Shown piece after piece: positions 20,189-33,825 of a stretch of DNA of 64,000 nucleotides (within the stretch, counting starts at the first letter, position 1; each line of letters begins with the position of its first letter). The position numbers and the translations under genes were made by a program. A model generated the notes under the pieces. It was not told the origin of the DNA, did no database searches, and saw nothing but the letters and a program-made list of their open reading frames with translations. The stretch lies in assembly GCF_037479095.1 (NCBI RefSeq), contig NZ_JBBGZW010000001.1, positions 3,906,001-3,970,000 of the forward strand, given 5' to 3'. The DNA comes from Pantoea nemavictus. Its GTDB lineage: Bacteria > Pseudomonadota > Gammaproteobacteria > Enterobacterales > Enterobacteriaceae.

Positions 20189-21061
20189 AGCTCCCAATAC
20201 ATCTTCATCTAATAACTGGCCGATGGCGAACTGGGCTTCGCCTGTCCAGTTGCCGCCGAACACGTTAGCGCGATTGAGCAAGTAATAGAGTTGATAAACC
20301 GGCTGACGCTGTGAGAAACCCTCTGCCAGCGGCCAAACGGCGTGGTAGCCATCATATATCTGGCGTGGTAGGTCAGCGTAATAACTCAGCATGGCCAGAT
20401 CGCATTCACGATCGCCCCAGTAACAGGCGGGATCGAACAGCCACGGGCCGTTGACGCTACCTGCACAGTTGGCCGGCCATAGATCGCCGTGTAGTAAAGA
20501 GGGCTGCGGATGATGGTTGGCTAAAGCGCGCTGTACGCAATCGACAATCAGCTCGGTATTGCCATAATGCACGCCCTTCTCAGCGGCCAGCTGGAGCTGC
20601 CAGCCGATGCGTTGCTCAGCAAAGAACACCGACCAGCGACGTAACCAGCTATTCGGCTGCGGCGAGGTGGTGATGTTGTTGTCGTAATCGAGACCAAATT
20701 GCGGTTGCTCGCTCCATTGATGCAGGTGCGCGAGTTGCTGACCGAGCTGGAAGGCGCTCTTGTCGTTCAAGGGTTCGGGCGCGATATACTCCAGGAGCAG
20801 GAAGCTGGTATCGCGATCGTTGCCGACGCCATACACTTTTGGCACGCGCACAGTTTGCGTGCGTGCCAGCAAATCAAGTTGATCCGCTTCCCAACTAAAC
20901 AGCGTGAGCATGTCGCGAGTATTACATTTGACGAACACCTCCAATTCTCCGTAACGGATACGCCACGCAGGGTGAACGTCGCCGCCGGGAAGTTCCTGGC
21001 GTTCAGTAATTTCGGCATCGCCGGCGTATTCGCTTAACAGACGACTAATGGTTGACCACAT
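20168..21061 (-). CDS. yniA: Fructosamine/ketoamine kinase family protein YniA
   Basis: A 297-residue kinase-fold protein of the fructosamine-3-kinase family, expected to phosphorylate ketoamines or ribulosamines on glycated proteins or amino acids (deglycation). The phosphotransfer loop HGDLWPANCA near 193 and the metal motif FDPACYWGDRECDLAM near 211 are intact. The N-terminus has a lysine in VFVKCNTRD for ATP. The C-terminus is slightly longer than the kinase core. Cellular substrate is unproven. Confidence 0.9.
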   Translation of the reverse strand: MWSTISRLLSEYAGDAEITERQELPGGDVHPAWRIRYGELEVFVKCNTRDMLTLFSWEADQLDLLARTQTVRVPKVYGVGNDRDTSFLLLEYIAPEPLNDKSAFQLGQQLAHLHQWSEQPQFGLDYDNNITTSPQPNSWLRRWSVFFAEQRIGWQLQLAAEKGVHYGNTELIVDCVQRALANHHPQPSLLHGDLWPANCAGSVNGPWLFDPACYWGDRECDLAMLSYYADLPRQIYDGYHAVWPLAEGFSQRQPVYQLYYLLNRANVFGGNWTGEAQFAIGQLLDEDVLGARQAKPA

Positions 21062-21150
21062 CGGGTAATCCTCTTTATTCGCTGCGTAAGTTCGATTGTA
21101 ACGCGCAAAACTTCAGCAAACCTGACGTCGATGCGGTTTTTTGCAATGCG

Positions 21151-21441
21151 TCAGGATTGATTTTTCAGAAATGCTTCCAGCGTAGTGACTTCAACCTCGG
21201 GTTTATGGTCCAGCGCAATTTGGGCATATCCCGCCGCTTGCTCAGCAACGTCATGTTCCTCTAAGGCGCTGACGATACCAAAGCTGTTGGTGCCAAGTTC
21301 ATGCGGATGGCCGTCATTATCGTTTAATGTGGTGCTATATCCGCCATTAATCATGGCGCTGTTAACGGACTGCAAGTCACCCAAGCCATTTTCCTGGTAT
21401 TTCAACGTGACAATGTAACGTTTTAGGTCATGGTCACTCAT
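21151..21441 (-). CDS. ydiZ: Small protein, YdiZ-like by position and length
   Basis: A 96-residue soluble protein beginning MSDHDLKRYIVTLKYQENGLGDLQ, with a conserved-looking central HELGTNSFGIVSALEE. It has no signal peptide or membrane segment and a good GAGGTG ribosome site before ATG 21439-21441. In E. coli ydiZ (also 96 residues) lies next to yniA in the same orientation, and I assign the name on that basis rather than on a remembered alignment. Function is unknown. The alternating beta pattern and length suggest a small alpha/beta fold. Confidence 0.65.
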   Translation of the reverse strand: MSDHDLKRYIVTLKYQENGLGDLQSVNSAMINGGYSTTLNDNDGHPHELGTNSFGIVSALEEHDVAEQAAGYAQIALDHKPEVEVTTLEAFLKNQS

Positions 21442-21600
21442 TATTCACCTCATTGTTATCGAACAGATTTCAGCGTAGACCAGCAGGCTGAATAGAGCGA
21501 ATTTCGAGCAATTTATTGCTTTGCGTGAGACGTAAATCTGCGTCAAGAGAGTTAAGAGAATTCTTGTTGTTTTTGGGCTGCTATTTGGTTATTTGCCCCC

Positions 21601-21671
21601 TATAATGCGCAACGAAAATGGGAGAAATCCCATTAAATGAGCGCTCCAGCGGCTTTTCTGGCTTTTTTTGT
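21601..21671 (+). promoter_or_regulatory. Candidate ydiY promoter and structured leader
   Basis: A perfect -10 TATAAT at 21601 is followed by a GCGC discriminator. No good -35 is visible. Downstream come a perfect hairpin ATGGGA-gaaa-TCCCAT (21618-21633) and a seven-T run at 21664-21670, giving a leader of about 165 nt before ydiY. Whether the T-run ends a short RNA is unclear, because the stem before it is only CCAG/CTGG. Confidence 0.4.
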
Positions 21672-21772
21672 GAGTACATGCTTTTTTACAAAACTTACGC
21701 TAAATTGCATTGCTTGGCCGGAGAAACGCTTCAAACTCTTCGTTTTTTAAACTGTCGTACGGATTACTTTTA

Positions 21773-22534
21773 ATGAAAGCCTTCAACAAGCTGTCCGCTA
21801 TTTTATTGCTCTCTGCTGGAGCATTTTGTCACCAGGCATTGGCAGATAACGCCGTTTTCACCTCAATGGATGACCCTTCCACGGCGAAAAAACCGTTTGA
21901 AGGCACTGCGTCAGCGGGTTATCTGGCTCAAACCGGTAACACCACCAGCTCTTCGCTGAGTGCTGCTACCAATATGACGTGGTACCAAACCAACACCGCA
22001 TTGAGTCTCTGGGGCAATGCTTCAAACAACTCATCTAACGATGAGCGTTCATCTGAGACCTATAACATCGGTGGTCGTAGCCGTTACAACCTTAATAGCG
22101 CTGATTACCTGTTTGGACAGGCGAGCTGGTTAAGCGATCGTTTCAACGGTTATGATTCACGCGACGTGCTGACAGCCGGTTACGGTCGTCAGATCCTCAA
22201 CGGTCCGGTTCACTCACTGCGTGCTGAATTCGGTCCGGGTGTACGTTACGATGATTTCCGCGAAGGCGGTCATGAAACCAAAGCGCTGGGTTATGGCGCA
22301 GTGAGCTACCAGTGGCAGCTGACGGATACCACCAAGTTTATTCAGGGTGTATCTGTACTGAGCAGCTTCGGTGAAGACACCACGCTGAACTCAGAAACCG
22401 CGTTACAGGTGGCTATCAATGATCACTTCGCACTGAAACTGGGTTATAACGTGACCTGGAATAACAACCCACCAGAATCTGCGCCCGATCGTACAGACAC
22501 TAAAACCACGATCCAGCTCTCATACGCGATGTAA
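21773..22534 (+). CDS. ydiY: DUF481 outer-membrane protein YdiY
   Basis: A 253-residue exported beta-barrel-like protein with a signal peptide (MKAFNKLSAILLLSAGAFCHQALA) and the DUF481 layout. This is a GTASAGYLAQTGNTTSSSLSAATNM opening strand pair, many aromatic alternating strands, and the C-terminal KTTIQLSYAM. The E. coli homologue is described as acid-inducible; its role is unknown. The start is ATG 21773 because the signal peptide begins there. It lies just before thrS as in E. coli, but pfkB, which E. coli has beside it, is missing. Confidence 0.87.
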   Translation: MKAFNKLSAILLLSAGAFCHQALADNAVFTSMDDPSTAKKPFEGTASAGYLAQTGNTTSSSLSAATNMTWYQTNTALSLWGNASNNSSNDERSSETYNIGGRSRYNLNSADYLFGQASWLSDRFNGYDSRDVLTAGYGRQILNGPVHSLRAEFGPGVRYDDFREGGHETKALGYGAVSYQWQLTDTTKFIQGVSVLSSFGEDTTLNSETALQVAINDHFALKLGYNVTWNNNPPESAPDRTDTKTTIQLSYAM

Positions 22535-22550
22535 GCGAGCCGTGTGTGAA

Positions 22551-22589
22551 TCACCGCTGCCAGGCCTGCGCCTCGCGGCGGTTTTTTTT
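22551..22589 (+). terminator. Terminator after ydiY
   Basis: ACCGC / GCGGT stem with a GC-rich interior followed by eight T at 22582-22589. It lies 20 bp past the ydiY stop. Confidence 0.7.
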
Positions 22590-22624
22590 ATTTCTCTTTA
22601 GCTTAGCGAATCTCCGCACGGGTT

Positions 22625-22780
22625 TTGATCGGCGGCGAAAGCTGCTATTATCATCGCCGCTTTACATTCCTGGCGTCATTCCGACAACGTGGGTCTGACA
22701 TCACGCCGGGTTACACACTACGAAACTCAGTTTTGCATGTAGGCTTTCGTGTGGCTTACCACTGCATTTAAGGATATGAA
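22625..22780 (+). promoter_or_regulatory. thrS promoter and structured leader (operator region)
   Basis: A -10 TATTAT at 22646-22651 with a TTGATC-like -35 at 22625 (15-bp spacing) would start an mRNA near 22658. The roughly 120-nt leader corresponds in place to the E. coli thrS operator, where ThrRS binds tRNA-like stem-loops next to the ribosome site and represses itself. I see candidate paired segments but did not fold the RNA. AAGGAT precedes the ATG. Confidence 0.5.
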
Positions 22781-25265
<2,485 letters not shown>

Positions 25266-25280
25266 GCCTTCAAGTAATAA

Positions 25281-25562
<282 letters not shown>

Positions 25563-25644
25563 GTAAACTTTTTATAAATTTGCCTGAAAACGTTGCGTAA
25601 CGGCCATTGGCTTGCAGGGTATAAGGCGTCACAGAATATGATAA

Positions 25645-26013
<369 letters not shown>

Positions 26014-26021
26014 GTCAGTTG

Positions 26022-26046
26022 AAAAAGGGAGCTTGCTCCCTTTTTT
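26022..26046 (+). terminator. Terminator after rplT
   Basis: AAAAAGGGAGC / GCTCCCTTTTTT stem with a TT loop and T-run. In E. coli some transcription continues into pheST past this point. Confidence 0.8.
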
Positions 26047-26070
26047 ATTACCCGCAACTCACGCAAAAGA

Positions 26071-26099
26071 TTGACATTTTGGCCGCTGCGCATTTCAAT
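26071..26099 (+). promoter_or_regulatory. pheM-pheST promoter
   Basis: A perfect -35 TTGACA at 26071-26076 and TTCAAT at 26094-26099 with 17-bp spacing, 34 bp before the pheM leader peptide. Confidence 0.75.
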
Positions 26100-26133
26100 A
26101 GTGCGGTTTCTAACATGACAAGGTAACGCAAGC

Positions 26134-26178
26134 ATGAATGCTGCTATTTTCCGTTTCTTTTTTTACTTTAGCGCCTGA
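26134..26178 (+). CDS. pheM: pheST leader peptide PheM
   Basis: A 14-residue leader peptide, MNAAIFRFFFYFSA, with five Phe codons. Ribosome stalling on Phe codons when charged tRNA-Phe is scarce lets transcription pass the attenuator at 26226. The E. coli peptide differs only at the last residue in my recollection. Confidence 0.95.
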   Translation: MNAAIFRFFFYFSA

Positions 26179-26225
26179 ACATCAGGGGCTTTTGCGCATA
26201 AGAAAAGAAACGAAAAATCGCGCTG

Positions 26226-26252
26226 AAAGCCTCCCTCGTGGAGGCTTTTTTA
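26226..26252 (+). terminator. pheST attenuator
   Basis: AAAGCCTCC / GGAGGCTTT stem, CTCGT loop and a T-run, 48 bp after the pheM stop and 74 bp before pheS. Together with pheM it forms a classical Phe attenuator. Confidence 0.88.
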
Positions 26253-26298
26253 TTTCTGGCGACACTTAATCGGATCACACGATCCCAACGAGAACTGA

Positions 26299-27309
<1,011 letters not shown>

Positions 27310-27323
27310 GGGCAGGTTATCCA

Positions 27324-29711
27324 ATGAAATTCAGTGAACTCTGGTTACGCGAATGGGTAAATCCAGCCCTGGACAGCGCTGCGCTGTCTGAGCAAATCAC
27401 CATGGCCGGCCTCGAAGTGGATGGCGTCGATCCGGTTGCCGGTGCTTTCACCGGTGTTGTCGTGGGTGAAGTGGTTGAGTGCGGCCAGCATCCGAATGCC
27501 GACAAACTGCGCGTTACCAAAATCAACGTTGGCGGCGATCGCCTGCTGGATATCGTTTGCGGCGCGCCAAACTGCCGTCAGGGCCTGAAAGTGGCGGTGG
27601 CCACCGTGGGTGCGGTATTGCCGGGCGATTTCAAAATCAAAGCGGCAAAACTGCGCGGCGAGCCGTCTGAAGGCATGCTGTGCTCATTCTCAGAACTGGG
27701 CATTTCCGACGATCACAGCGGCATTATTGAGCTGCCTGCTGATGCGCCGATTGGTACCGACATCCGCAGCTATCTGCAGCTGGACGATAACACCATTGAA
27801 ATCAGCGTCACGCCAAACCGCGCCGATTGCCTCGGCATCATCGGTATTGCGCGTGATGTGGCGGTACTAAACGGTTTACCGCTGACCGCGCCTGCCATTC
27901 AGCCGGTCAACGCGACGATTAGCGATACGTTCCCGATTCGCGTCGATGCCACCGCAGCGTGTCCGCGCTACCTTGGCCGCGTAGTAAAAGGGGTGAATGT
28001 GAAAGCAGCCACGCCGTTGTGGATGCGTGAAAAATTGCGTCGCTGCGGTATTCGCTCAATCGATCCGGTCGTCGATATCACCAACTTTGTGCTGCTGGAG
28101 CTTGGCCAGCCGATGCACGCCTTTGATCTCGACCGCATCGACGGTGGCATTGTAGTGCGCATGGCGAAAGAGGGCGAAGTGCTCACGCTGCTGGATGGTA
28201 CCGAAGCCAAACTGAGCAGTGATACGCTGGTGATCGCCGATCACCACAAAGCGCTGGCGATGGGCGGCATCTTTGGTGGCGAGCATTCGGGCGTAAATGA
28301 AGAGACGCAAAACATCCTGTTTGAGTGTGCCTATTTTGATCCGCTGGCGATTACCGGTCGTGCACGTCGTCAGGGCCTGCATACCGACGCATCGCATCGC
28401 TACGAGCGTGGTGTCGATCCCGCGCTGCAGCACAAGGCGATTGAGCGTGCCACACAGCTGCTGCTGGATATCTGTGGCGGCGAAGCCGGCCCGGTTATCG
28501 ATCAAACTGACGCGAATGCGTTGCCGCCGCGCGCCACCATCACGCTGCGTCGTGAAAAGCTTGACCGTTTAATTGGCCACGTCATTGCCGACGATCAGGT
28601 GACCGATATCCTGACGCGTCTCGGTTGCGAAGTGACGGTGGGTAGCGGTGAATGGCAAGCCGTAGCGCCAAGCTGGCGCTTCGATATGGCTATCGAAGAA
28701 GACCTGGTGGAAGAAGTGGCTCGCGTGTACGGCTACAACAACATCCCCGATGTGCCGGTAAAGGCCAGCCTGATCATGACGCAGCATCGCGAAGCCGATC
28801 TGTCGCTGAAACGCGCGAAAAATCTGTTGGTTGATAAAGGCTATCAGGAAGCGATTACTTATAGCTTCGTTGATCCAAAACTGCAGCAGCTGCTGCATCC
28901 AGGCGAAGAAGCCCTGATTCTGCCAAGCCCGATCTCAAGCGATATGTCGGCGATGCGCCTATCGTTGTGGACCGGTTTGCTGGGGGCGGTGGTGTACAAC
29001 CAAAACCGTCAGCAGGGTCGCGTGCGCCTGTTTGAGAGCGGTTTGCGCTTTGTACCTGATACACAGGCCGATCTGGGCATTCGCCAGGATCTTATGCTGG
29101 CCGGTGTTTTAAGCGGTAATCGCTACGAAGAGCATTGGGATCTGGCGCGTCAGACGGTTGACTTCTATGATTTGAAAGGCGATTTAGAATCGCTGCTAGA
29201 TTTGACCGGTAAACTCGATGAGATTTCCTTCCGTGCGGAAGCCAATCCGGCGCTGCACCCAGGACAAAGCGCCGCAATTTATTTACACGGTGAACGAATC
29301 GGATTTATCGGTGTGGTTCATCCAGAGCTGGAACGTAAGCTGGATCTTAATGGTCGCACCTTAGTGTTTGAACTGCTTTGGAATAAGGTCGCAGACCGCG
29401 TCCTGCCTGATGCGCGCGAGATTTCACGCTTCCCGGCAAACCGTCGCGATATCGCTGTGGTGGTGGCTGAAAACGTGCCAGCAGCAGATATCATTGCGGA
29501 GTGTAAGAAAGTTGGCGTAAATCAGGTAGTTGGCGTAAACTTGTTTGACGTGTACCGTGGTAAGGGCGTAAACGAAGGTGAAAAGAGCCTTGCGATTAGC
29601 CTGATTTTGCAGGATACCAGCCGGACACTCGAAGAAGAGGAGATTGCCGCGACCGTTGCCAAATGCGTTGCGGCATTAAAAGAGCGATTCCAGGCAACCT
29701 TGAGGGATTGA
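27324..29711 (+). CDS. pheT: Phenylalanyl-tRNA synthetase beta subunit
   Basis: Structural and editing subunit of PheRS, 795 residues as in E. coli. Order: N-terminal tRNA-binding OB domain ([25 protein letters not shown]), B3/B4 editing domain ([21 protein letters not shown]), B5 domains, catalytic-like core, and the C-terminal ferredoxin-type anticodon-binding domain ([15 protein letters not shown]). ATG 27324 follows GGCAGG. IhfA begins four bases after its stop. Confidence 0.97.
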   Translation: MKFSELWLREWVNPALDSAALSEQITMAGLEVDGVDPVAGAFTGVVVGEVVECGQHPNADKLRVTKINVGGDRLLDIVCGAPNCRQGLKVAVATVGAVLPGDFKIKAAKLRGEPSEGMLCSFSELGISDDHSGIIELPADAPIGTDIRSYLQLDDNTIEISVTPNRADCLGIIGIARDVAVLNGLPLTAPAIQPVNATISDTFPIRVDATAACPRYLGRVVKGVNVKAATPLWMREKLRRCGIRSIDPVVDITNFVLLELGQPMHAFDLDRIDGGIVVRMAKEGEVLTLLDGTEAKLSSDTLVIADHHKALAMGGIFGGEHSGVNEETQNILFECAYFDPLAITGRARRQGLHTDASHRYERGVDPALQHKAIERATQLLLDICGGEAGPVIDQTDANALPPRATITLRREKLDRLIGHVIADDQVTDILTRLGCEVTVGSGEWQAVAPSWRFDMAIEEDLVEEVARVYGYNNIPDVPVKASLIMTQHREADLSLKRAKNLLVDKGYQEAITYSFVDPKLQQLLHPGEEALILPSPISSDMSAMRLSLWTGLLGAVVYNQNRQQGRVRLFESGLRFVPDTQADLGIRQDLMLAGVLSGNRYEEHWDLARQTVDFYDLKGDLESLLDLTGKLDEISFRAEANPALHPGQSAAIYLHGERIGFIGVVHPELERKLDLNGRTLVFELLWNKVADRVLPDAREISRFPANRRDIAVVVAENVPAADIIAECKKVGVNQVVGVNLFDVYRGKGVNEGEKSLAISLILQDTSRTLEEEEIAATVAKCVAALKERFQATLRD

Positions 29712-29715
29712 ACCT

Positions 29716-30018
29716 ATGGCGCTTACAAAAGCTGAAATGTCAGAGTACCTGTTTGAAAAACTCGGGTTGAGCAAACGTGATGCCAAAGAGTTGGTTGAAC
29801 TTTTTTTTGAAGAGGTTCGCCGCGCGTTGGAAAACGGAGAACAGGTAAAACTGTCCGGATTTGGTAATTTTGATCTGCGTGACAAAAACCAGCGTCCGGG
29901 CCGTAACCCGAAGACGGGGGAAGATATTCCTATCACCGCGCGCCGAGTGGTGACATTCCGTCCGGGACAGAAGTTGAAAAGTCGCGTTGAGAACGCGACA
30001 CCCAAGGATGCTGACTAA
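29716..30018 (+). CDS. ihfA: Integration host factor subunit alpha
   Basis: A 100-residue HU/IHF DNA-bending protein that pairs with Ihf[29 protein letters not shown] is the helical body and [33 protein letters not shown] holds the beta-arm with the intercalating Pro. It follows pheT by four bases with TTGAGGG as ribosome site, so it is at least partly cotranscribed with pheST. A strong terminator closes the operon. Confidence 0.97.
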   Translation: MALTKAEMSEYLFEKLGLSKRDAKELVELFFEEVRRALENGEQVKLSGFGNFDLRDKNQRPGRNPKTGEDIPITARRVVTFRPGQKLKSRVENATPKDAD

Positions 30019-30030
30019 TTTCAGTACGAC

Positions 30031-30058
30031 AAAAAGGCCGCTTAGCGGCCTTTTTTTT
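30031..30058 (+). terminator. Terminator of the pheST-ihfA operon
   Basis: AAAAAGGCCGC / GCGGCCTTTTT stem with a TTA loop, followed by T8. Confidence 0.9.
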
Positions 30059-30208
30059 GCCTGAAAACTGGCCGTTCTGCACGATGTATTCACGATGTAA
30101 GGATTGCGTAAGCATCCGGAAAATAGGGTGAAAATCGGTCCGCGCCGATAGTGACTGCGGCAACGCTTTTGTTATAACAGCGCCATCACACAGCAACTGG
30201 TTTGAATA

Positions 30209-30577
30209 ATGAAGAAGACCGCACTTTTATTAAGCATCCTGTTAGGCATGCCGCTGTTGGCTAGCGCCAATGTTTCCGTCAACATCAACACGCCGGGTGT
30301 TTCCATTCATATTGGCGATCAGGATAAGCGAGGCTACTATTGGGATGGTTACGACTGGCGTGCGCCAACCTGGTGGAAGCAGCATCATAACCAGCGTATT
30401 GGCACCAAAGGCCCGCACGGTTACTGGAACGGTAACGGCTGGCAGGCCCAGCATCCAGGCAATGGTGCGCACCGGGATAACCCACGCCAGCCACATCAGC
30501 AGCCGCAGCATCACGATCAGCGTGATAAGCAGCAGAAGCATGATAATCACGGCCAGCCGATTCCTCCGCATCAGTAA
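30209..30577 (+). CDS. Exported DUF2502 protein with His/Gln/Pro-rich tail
   Basis: A 122-residue protein: signal peptide (MKKTALLLSILLGMPLLASA), then VSVNINTPGVSIHIGDQDKRGYYWDGYDWR, the DUF2502 core seen in E. coli YpeC, and a tail with about fifteen His and many Gln and Pro. The tail could bind metal ions, but nothing in the sequence proves that. ATG 30209 has no strong ribosome site. It stands alone between ihfA and btuC; E. coli has no gene here. Function unknown. Confidence 0.8.
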   Translation: MKKTALLLSILLGMPLLASANVSVNINTPGVSIHIGDQDKRGYYWDGYDWRAPTWWKQHHNQRIGTKGPHGYWNGNGWQAQHPGNGAHRDNPRQPHQQPQHHDQRDKQQKHDNHGQPIPPHQ

Positions 30578-30667
30578 TACACGTCCAGCGGCGCCTTCAC
30601 AGCGCCGCTTTCTTTTTGCTGTAATCCCTCTACAATCAAATCTCTGTTTTCTCAGCCAATCTTATCT

Positions 30668-31651
30668 ATGACTCTGCTGGATCAGCTTGCCCGTCAGGCA
30701 AATCGCCGCAACCAGCGCTGGCTTATCGCACTCAGCGTGCTGTTAGTGCTGCTGATTGGACTTAGCCTGTGTGCCGGTGACAGCTGGATTTCCCCCACCC
30801 AATGGTTTTCGGCCAATGGCGATCTGTTCGTCTGGCAACTGCGCATGCCGCGTACGCTGGCAGTGGTGCTGGTTGGCGCGGCGCTGGCGGTATGTGGTGT
30901 GGTGATGCAGGCTCTGTTCAACAATCCGCTGGCTGAACCGGGCTTGCTTGGCGTGTCTAATGGCGCTGGCATTGGTTTGGTGATGGGCGTGATGCTCGGT
31001 AACGGCTCGTTATGGAGCTTAGCGCTGGCGGCGATGGCTGGCGCACTACTGATTACGCTTCTTCTGCTGCATTTCGCGCGCCAACAGTTATCGGTGAGCC
31101 GTTTACTGCTAACCGGCGTAGCGCTGGGCATTATCTGTAGCGCGATCATGACGTGGGCGGTGTACTTTAGCACCAGCCTCGATCTGCGCCAGCTCATGTA
31201 CTGGATGATGGGCGGTTTTAGCGGCATTGACTGGCGCTATGGCTGGATGATGCTGGCGCTGTTGCCGGTCACGCTGCTGCTAATTGCTACCGCGCGTACG
31301 CTTAACTTACTGGCGCTGGGTGAAACCTCAGCGCGTCAGCTGGGTTTGCCGCTGCTGCTGTGGCGCAATTTGCTGGTACTGGCTATGGGTTGGTTAGTCG
31401 GCGTTAGCGTGGCGATGGCCGGCGCAATTGGCTTTGTTGGCCTGGTCATTCCGCATCTATTACGCCTCAGTGGTTTAAGCGATCACCGCTATTTGCTTCC
31501 GGCGGCAGCGTTGGCGGGTGCGGCGGTACTGCTCGGCGCAGATATTATTGCTCGCCTGGTTTTAACCTCGGCCGAACTGCCGATCGGTGTGGTAACCGCC
31601 ACGCTCGGCGCGCCGCTGTTTATCGTGTTATTAGTGAAGTCTTCGCGCTAG
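30668..31651 (+). CDS. btuC: Vitamin B12 ABC transporter permease BtuC
   Basis: Membrane subunit of the BtuCDF cobalamin importer, 327 residues with about ten transmembrane helices of the FecCD type. Conserved features are [44 protein letters not shown] and, in the ATPase-coupling loop, [27 protein letters not shown] and the final helices also match. The ribosome site at 30668 is weak. BtuF is not in this window, so the periplasmic binding protein is encoded elsewhere as in E. coli. Confidence 0.95.
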   Translation: MTLLDQLARQANRRNQRWLIALSVLLVLLIGLSLCAGDSWISPTQWFSANGDLFVWQLRMPRTLAVVLVGAALAVCGVVMQALFNNPLAEPGLLGVSNGAGIGLVMGVMLGNGSLWSLALAAMAGALLITLLLLHFARQQLSVSRLLLTGVALGIICSAIMTWAVYFSTSLDLRQLMYWMMGGFSGIDWRYGWMMLALLPVTLLLIATARTLNLLALGETSARQLGLPLLLWRNLLVLAMGWLVGVSVAMAGAIGFVGLVIPHLLRLSGLSDHRYLLPAAALAGAAVLLGADIIARLVLTSAELPIGVVTATLGAPLFIVLLVKSSR

Positions 31652-31690
31652 CTTTGGCTGGCAACGTGTTATCAACAACAGGAATCGACT

Positions 31691-32236
31691 ATGAGCATTT
31701 ATCAAACTGAACTGGTCACGCTGGATGGAGAGAAAACCACGCTGGCAGCATATGAAGGAAAAGTATTGCTGGTGGTGAATGTGGCCTCAAAATGTGGCCT
31801 GACGGCGCAGTATGAGCAGCTGGAATCGTTGCAAAAAGCCTGGCAGGATAAAAATTTCAGCGTGCTCGGTTTCCCGTGCAATCAATTCCTCGAGCAAGAG
31901 CCGGGCAGTAACGAAGAGATCAAAACCTTCTGCAGCACCACTTACGGCGTTACCTTCCCCATGTTTGATAAAACCGATGTCAACGGTGAACAGCGTCATC
32001 CGCTGTATGCGCAGCTGACGGCGGCACAACCGGTTGCGCAGCGTCCGGAAGGCAGCGGGTTCCTCGAACGTATGGAGAGTAAAGGCCGTGCACCTAAAGC
32101 GCCGGGCGATATTCTGTGGAACTTCGAAAAATTCCTCATCAATAAGCAGGGCCAGGTGATTGCACGCTTCTCACCGGATATGACGCCGGATGACCCGATC
32201 ATTCTGAAACGTGTTGAGCAGGCGCTGGCAGAGTAA
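31691..32236 (+). CDS. btuE: Glutathione/thioredoxin peroxidase BtuE
   Basis: A 181-residue non-selenium peroxidase of the glutathione peroxidase family; it is not needed for B12 uptake despite the name. Peroxidatic Cys35 lies in NVASKCGLTAQY, with Gln in LGFPCNQFLEQEPGSNEEI (which also supplies a second Cys) and WNFEKFLI holding the catalytic Trp/Asn. ACAGGAATC precedes ATG 31691. Its stop codon is directly followed by the btuD ATG, so btuC, btuE and btuD form one operon. Confidence 0.94.
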   Translation: MSIYQTELVTLDGEKTTLAAYEGKVLLVVNVASKCGLTAQYEQLESLQKAWQDKNFSVLGFPCNQFLEQEPGSNEEIKTFCSTTYGVTFPMFDKTDVNGEQRHPLYAQLTAAQPVAQRPEGSGFLERMESKGRAPKAPGDILWNFEKFLINKQGQVIARFSPDMTPDDPIILKRVEQALAE

Positions 32237-32983
32237 ATGGTGCTGCAGTGCCACGGAGCCAGCGTCTCAGGGCGACTGGCTCCGGTCGAACTTTGCGTCA
32301 ACGCCGGTGAACTGGTGCACCTGGTTGGGCCGAACGGTGCCGGCAAAAGTACGCTGCTGGCGATGCTGTCAGGCTTGTTGCCGAGCCAGGGCAGCATGCT
32401 GATCGGCGGTACAGCGCTGGCGGCGCTTAGCGGGGCGGCGTTGGCGCAGCTGCGTGGCTGGCTGCCTCAGCAGCAGATGGCGCCGGGACAGATGCCGGTG
32501 TGGCACTATCTGCGTATGCACATCGCGCTACTAACGGCTGAAACCGACGATGTTTTCCAAGACGTACTGGCCCAACTGGGGCTACAAGACAAGCTGACCC
32601 GCAGTGTGACGCAGCTTTCCGGCGGAGAGTGGCAACGGGTGCGTCTGGCTGCCGTGGTGCTACAGGTCCATCCGGCGCTTAATCCACGCGGCAAGCTGCT
32701 GCTATTAGATGAACCAATGAGTGCGCTGGATGTGGCGCAGCAGCGGGCAGTCGATAAGCTGCTGGCTGAGCTGTGCCGTAGCGGACTGGCAATTGTCGCC
32801 AGCGGCCACGACCTTAATCACAGCCTGCGCCATGCCGACCGCGTGTGGTTGATGCATCGGGGCGAGGTGGTTAAACAGGGCAGGGCCAGCGCGGTGTTAA
32901 CTGCGGCACAATTAGCGCCACTCTATCAAACTCCGTTTGAACAAATCGATACCGCACAAGGTCCGCTGCTGTTTATTCCCTGA
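32237..32983 (+). CDS. btuD: Vitamin B12 ABC transporter ATPase BtuD
   Basis: Cytoplasmic ATPase of the BtuCDF importer, 248 residues. Walker A GPNGAGKST at 31-39, Q-loop LPQQQMAPG, signature LSGGEWQRVRLA, Walker B LLLLDEPMSALD, and switch His in IVASGHDLNH. It begins at the base after the btuE stop; its ribosome site must lie within the end of btuE. It is last in btuCED. Confidence 0.95.
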   Translation: MVLQCHGASVSGRLAPVELCVNAGELVHLVGPNGAGKSTLLAMLSGLLPSQGSMLIGGTALAALSGAALAQLRGWLPQQQMAPGQMPVWHYLRMHIALLTAETDDVFQDVLAQLGLQDKLTRSVTQLSGGEWQRVRLAAVVLQVHPALNPRGKLLLLDEPMSALDVAQQRAVDKLLAELCRSGLAIVASGHDLNHSLRHADRVWLMHRGEVVKQGRASAVLTAAQLAPLYQTPFEQIDTAQGPLLFIP

Positions 32984-33052
32984 CAGAGGATTGCGTGCCG
33001 TAGCGCTTTGCCGCTAAAGTGTCAGCCGGACAAGGAATGAAGGAAAACGCTG

Positions 33053-33511
33053 ATGCGGCTGACGATTTTTATTTTGGCACTGTTGCTGGCCGGTTGTAGC
33101 CATCATGCACCGCCGCCCAATGGTCGTCTGTCCGATTCCATCACCGTAATTGCCCAGCTCAACGAGCAGCTTAGCCGCTGGCGTGGCACGCCCTATCGCT
33201 ACGGCGGTTTAAGTCGGGGTGGTGTCGATTGCTCGGGTTTTGTCTATCTCACTTTCCGCGATAAATTCGACATGCAGCTACCGCGTTCGACTATCGATCA
33301 AACCGACATTGGTACCCGTATCAATAAAGACGATCTGCTGCCTGGCGATCTGGTGTTCTTCAAAACCGGTAGTGGAGAAAATGGTTTGCATGTGGGTATT
33401 TATGATACCGACAACACCTTTATTCACGCCTCTACCAGTCAGGGTGTGATTCGCTCCTCGCTGGACAATGTTTACTGGCGCAAAGTATTTTGGCAGGCGC
33501 GTCGCATCTAA
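33053..33511 (+). CDS. nlpC: NlpC/P60 lipoprotein peptidase NlpC
   Basis: A 152-residue lipoprotein with lipobox LLAGC (Cys15) and an NlpC/P60 papain-like domain expected to cut peptidoglycan stem peptides. Catalytic Cys60 is in RGGVDCSGFVYL, His in NGLHVGIYD, and a third polar residue in FIHASTSQG. The Pro-rich spacer after the lipid anchor is short, so the enzyme sits close to the membrane. It follows btuD by 69 bp, as in E. coli. Its exact peptidoglycan bond is not known from sequence. Confidence 0.93.
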   Translation: MRLTIFILALLLAGCSHHAPPPNGRLSDSITVIAQLNEQLSRWRGTPYRYGGLSRGGVDCSGFVYLTFRDKFDMQLPRSTIDQTDIGTRINKDDLLPGDLVFFKTGSGENGLHVGIYDTDNTFIHASTSQGVIRSSLDNVYWRKVFWQARRI

Positions 33512-33825
33512 ACGTGGATCTGTTTGAGCAATAAAAGCGCGAAAAAATAAGGGTTATTCACCCTGAATTAAATCCGAATTGTGCCGATATTTAACTATCA
33601 TTTAAAATGGCACTTTACCCGCCATTGATTTAATACTAAAAATAAAGCGTAATTTTATTTAATTGGTATGGACATTAACCCCGGCTTATTTGGCTTAAGT
33701 ATTATTTGCGGCTTAAACCGACGTAATAAGACTGAAAACGGCATCTCTTCAAACGTTTGGTCCTATTGCCTGGTTGTTTTCGTTGATATACGATGCGCCA
33801 ATTGCCATTGCTTCTGGCTTGTAAA
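33512..33825. other. AT-rich gap between nlpC and ydiV
   Basis: Contains an AGGGT-tattc-ACCCT hairpin at about 33552-33566 and long A/T tracts. I see no gene, RNA or clear promoter. Confidence 0.4.

Noticed and set aside
22655..22780. Riboswitch in the thrS leader
   Set aside because: No metabolite-binding motif is recognisable; the position fits the known protein-binding thrS operator instead.
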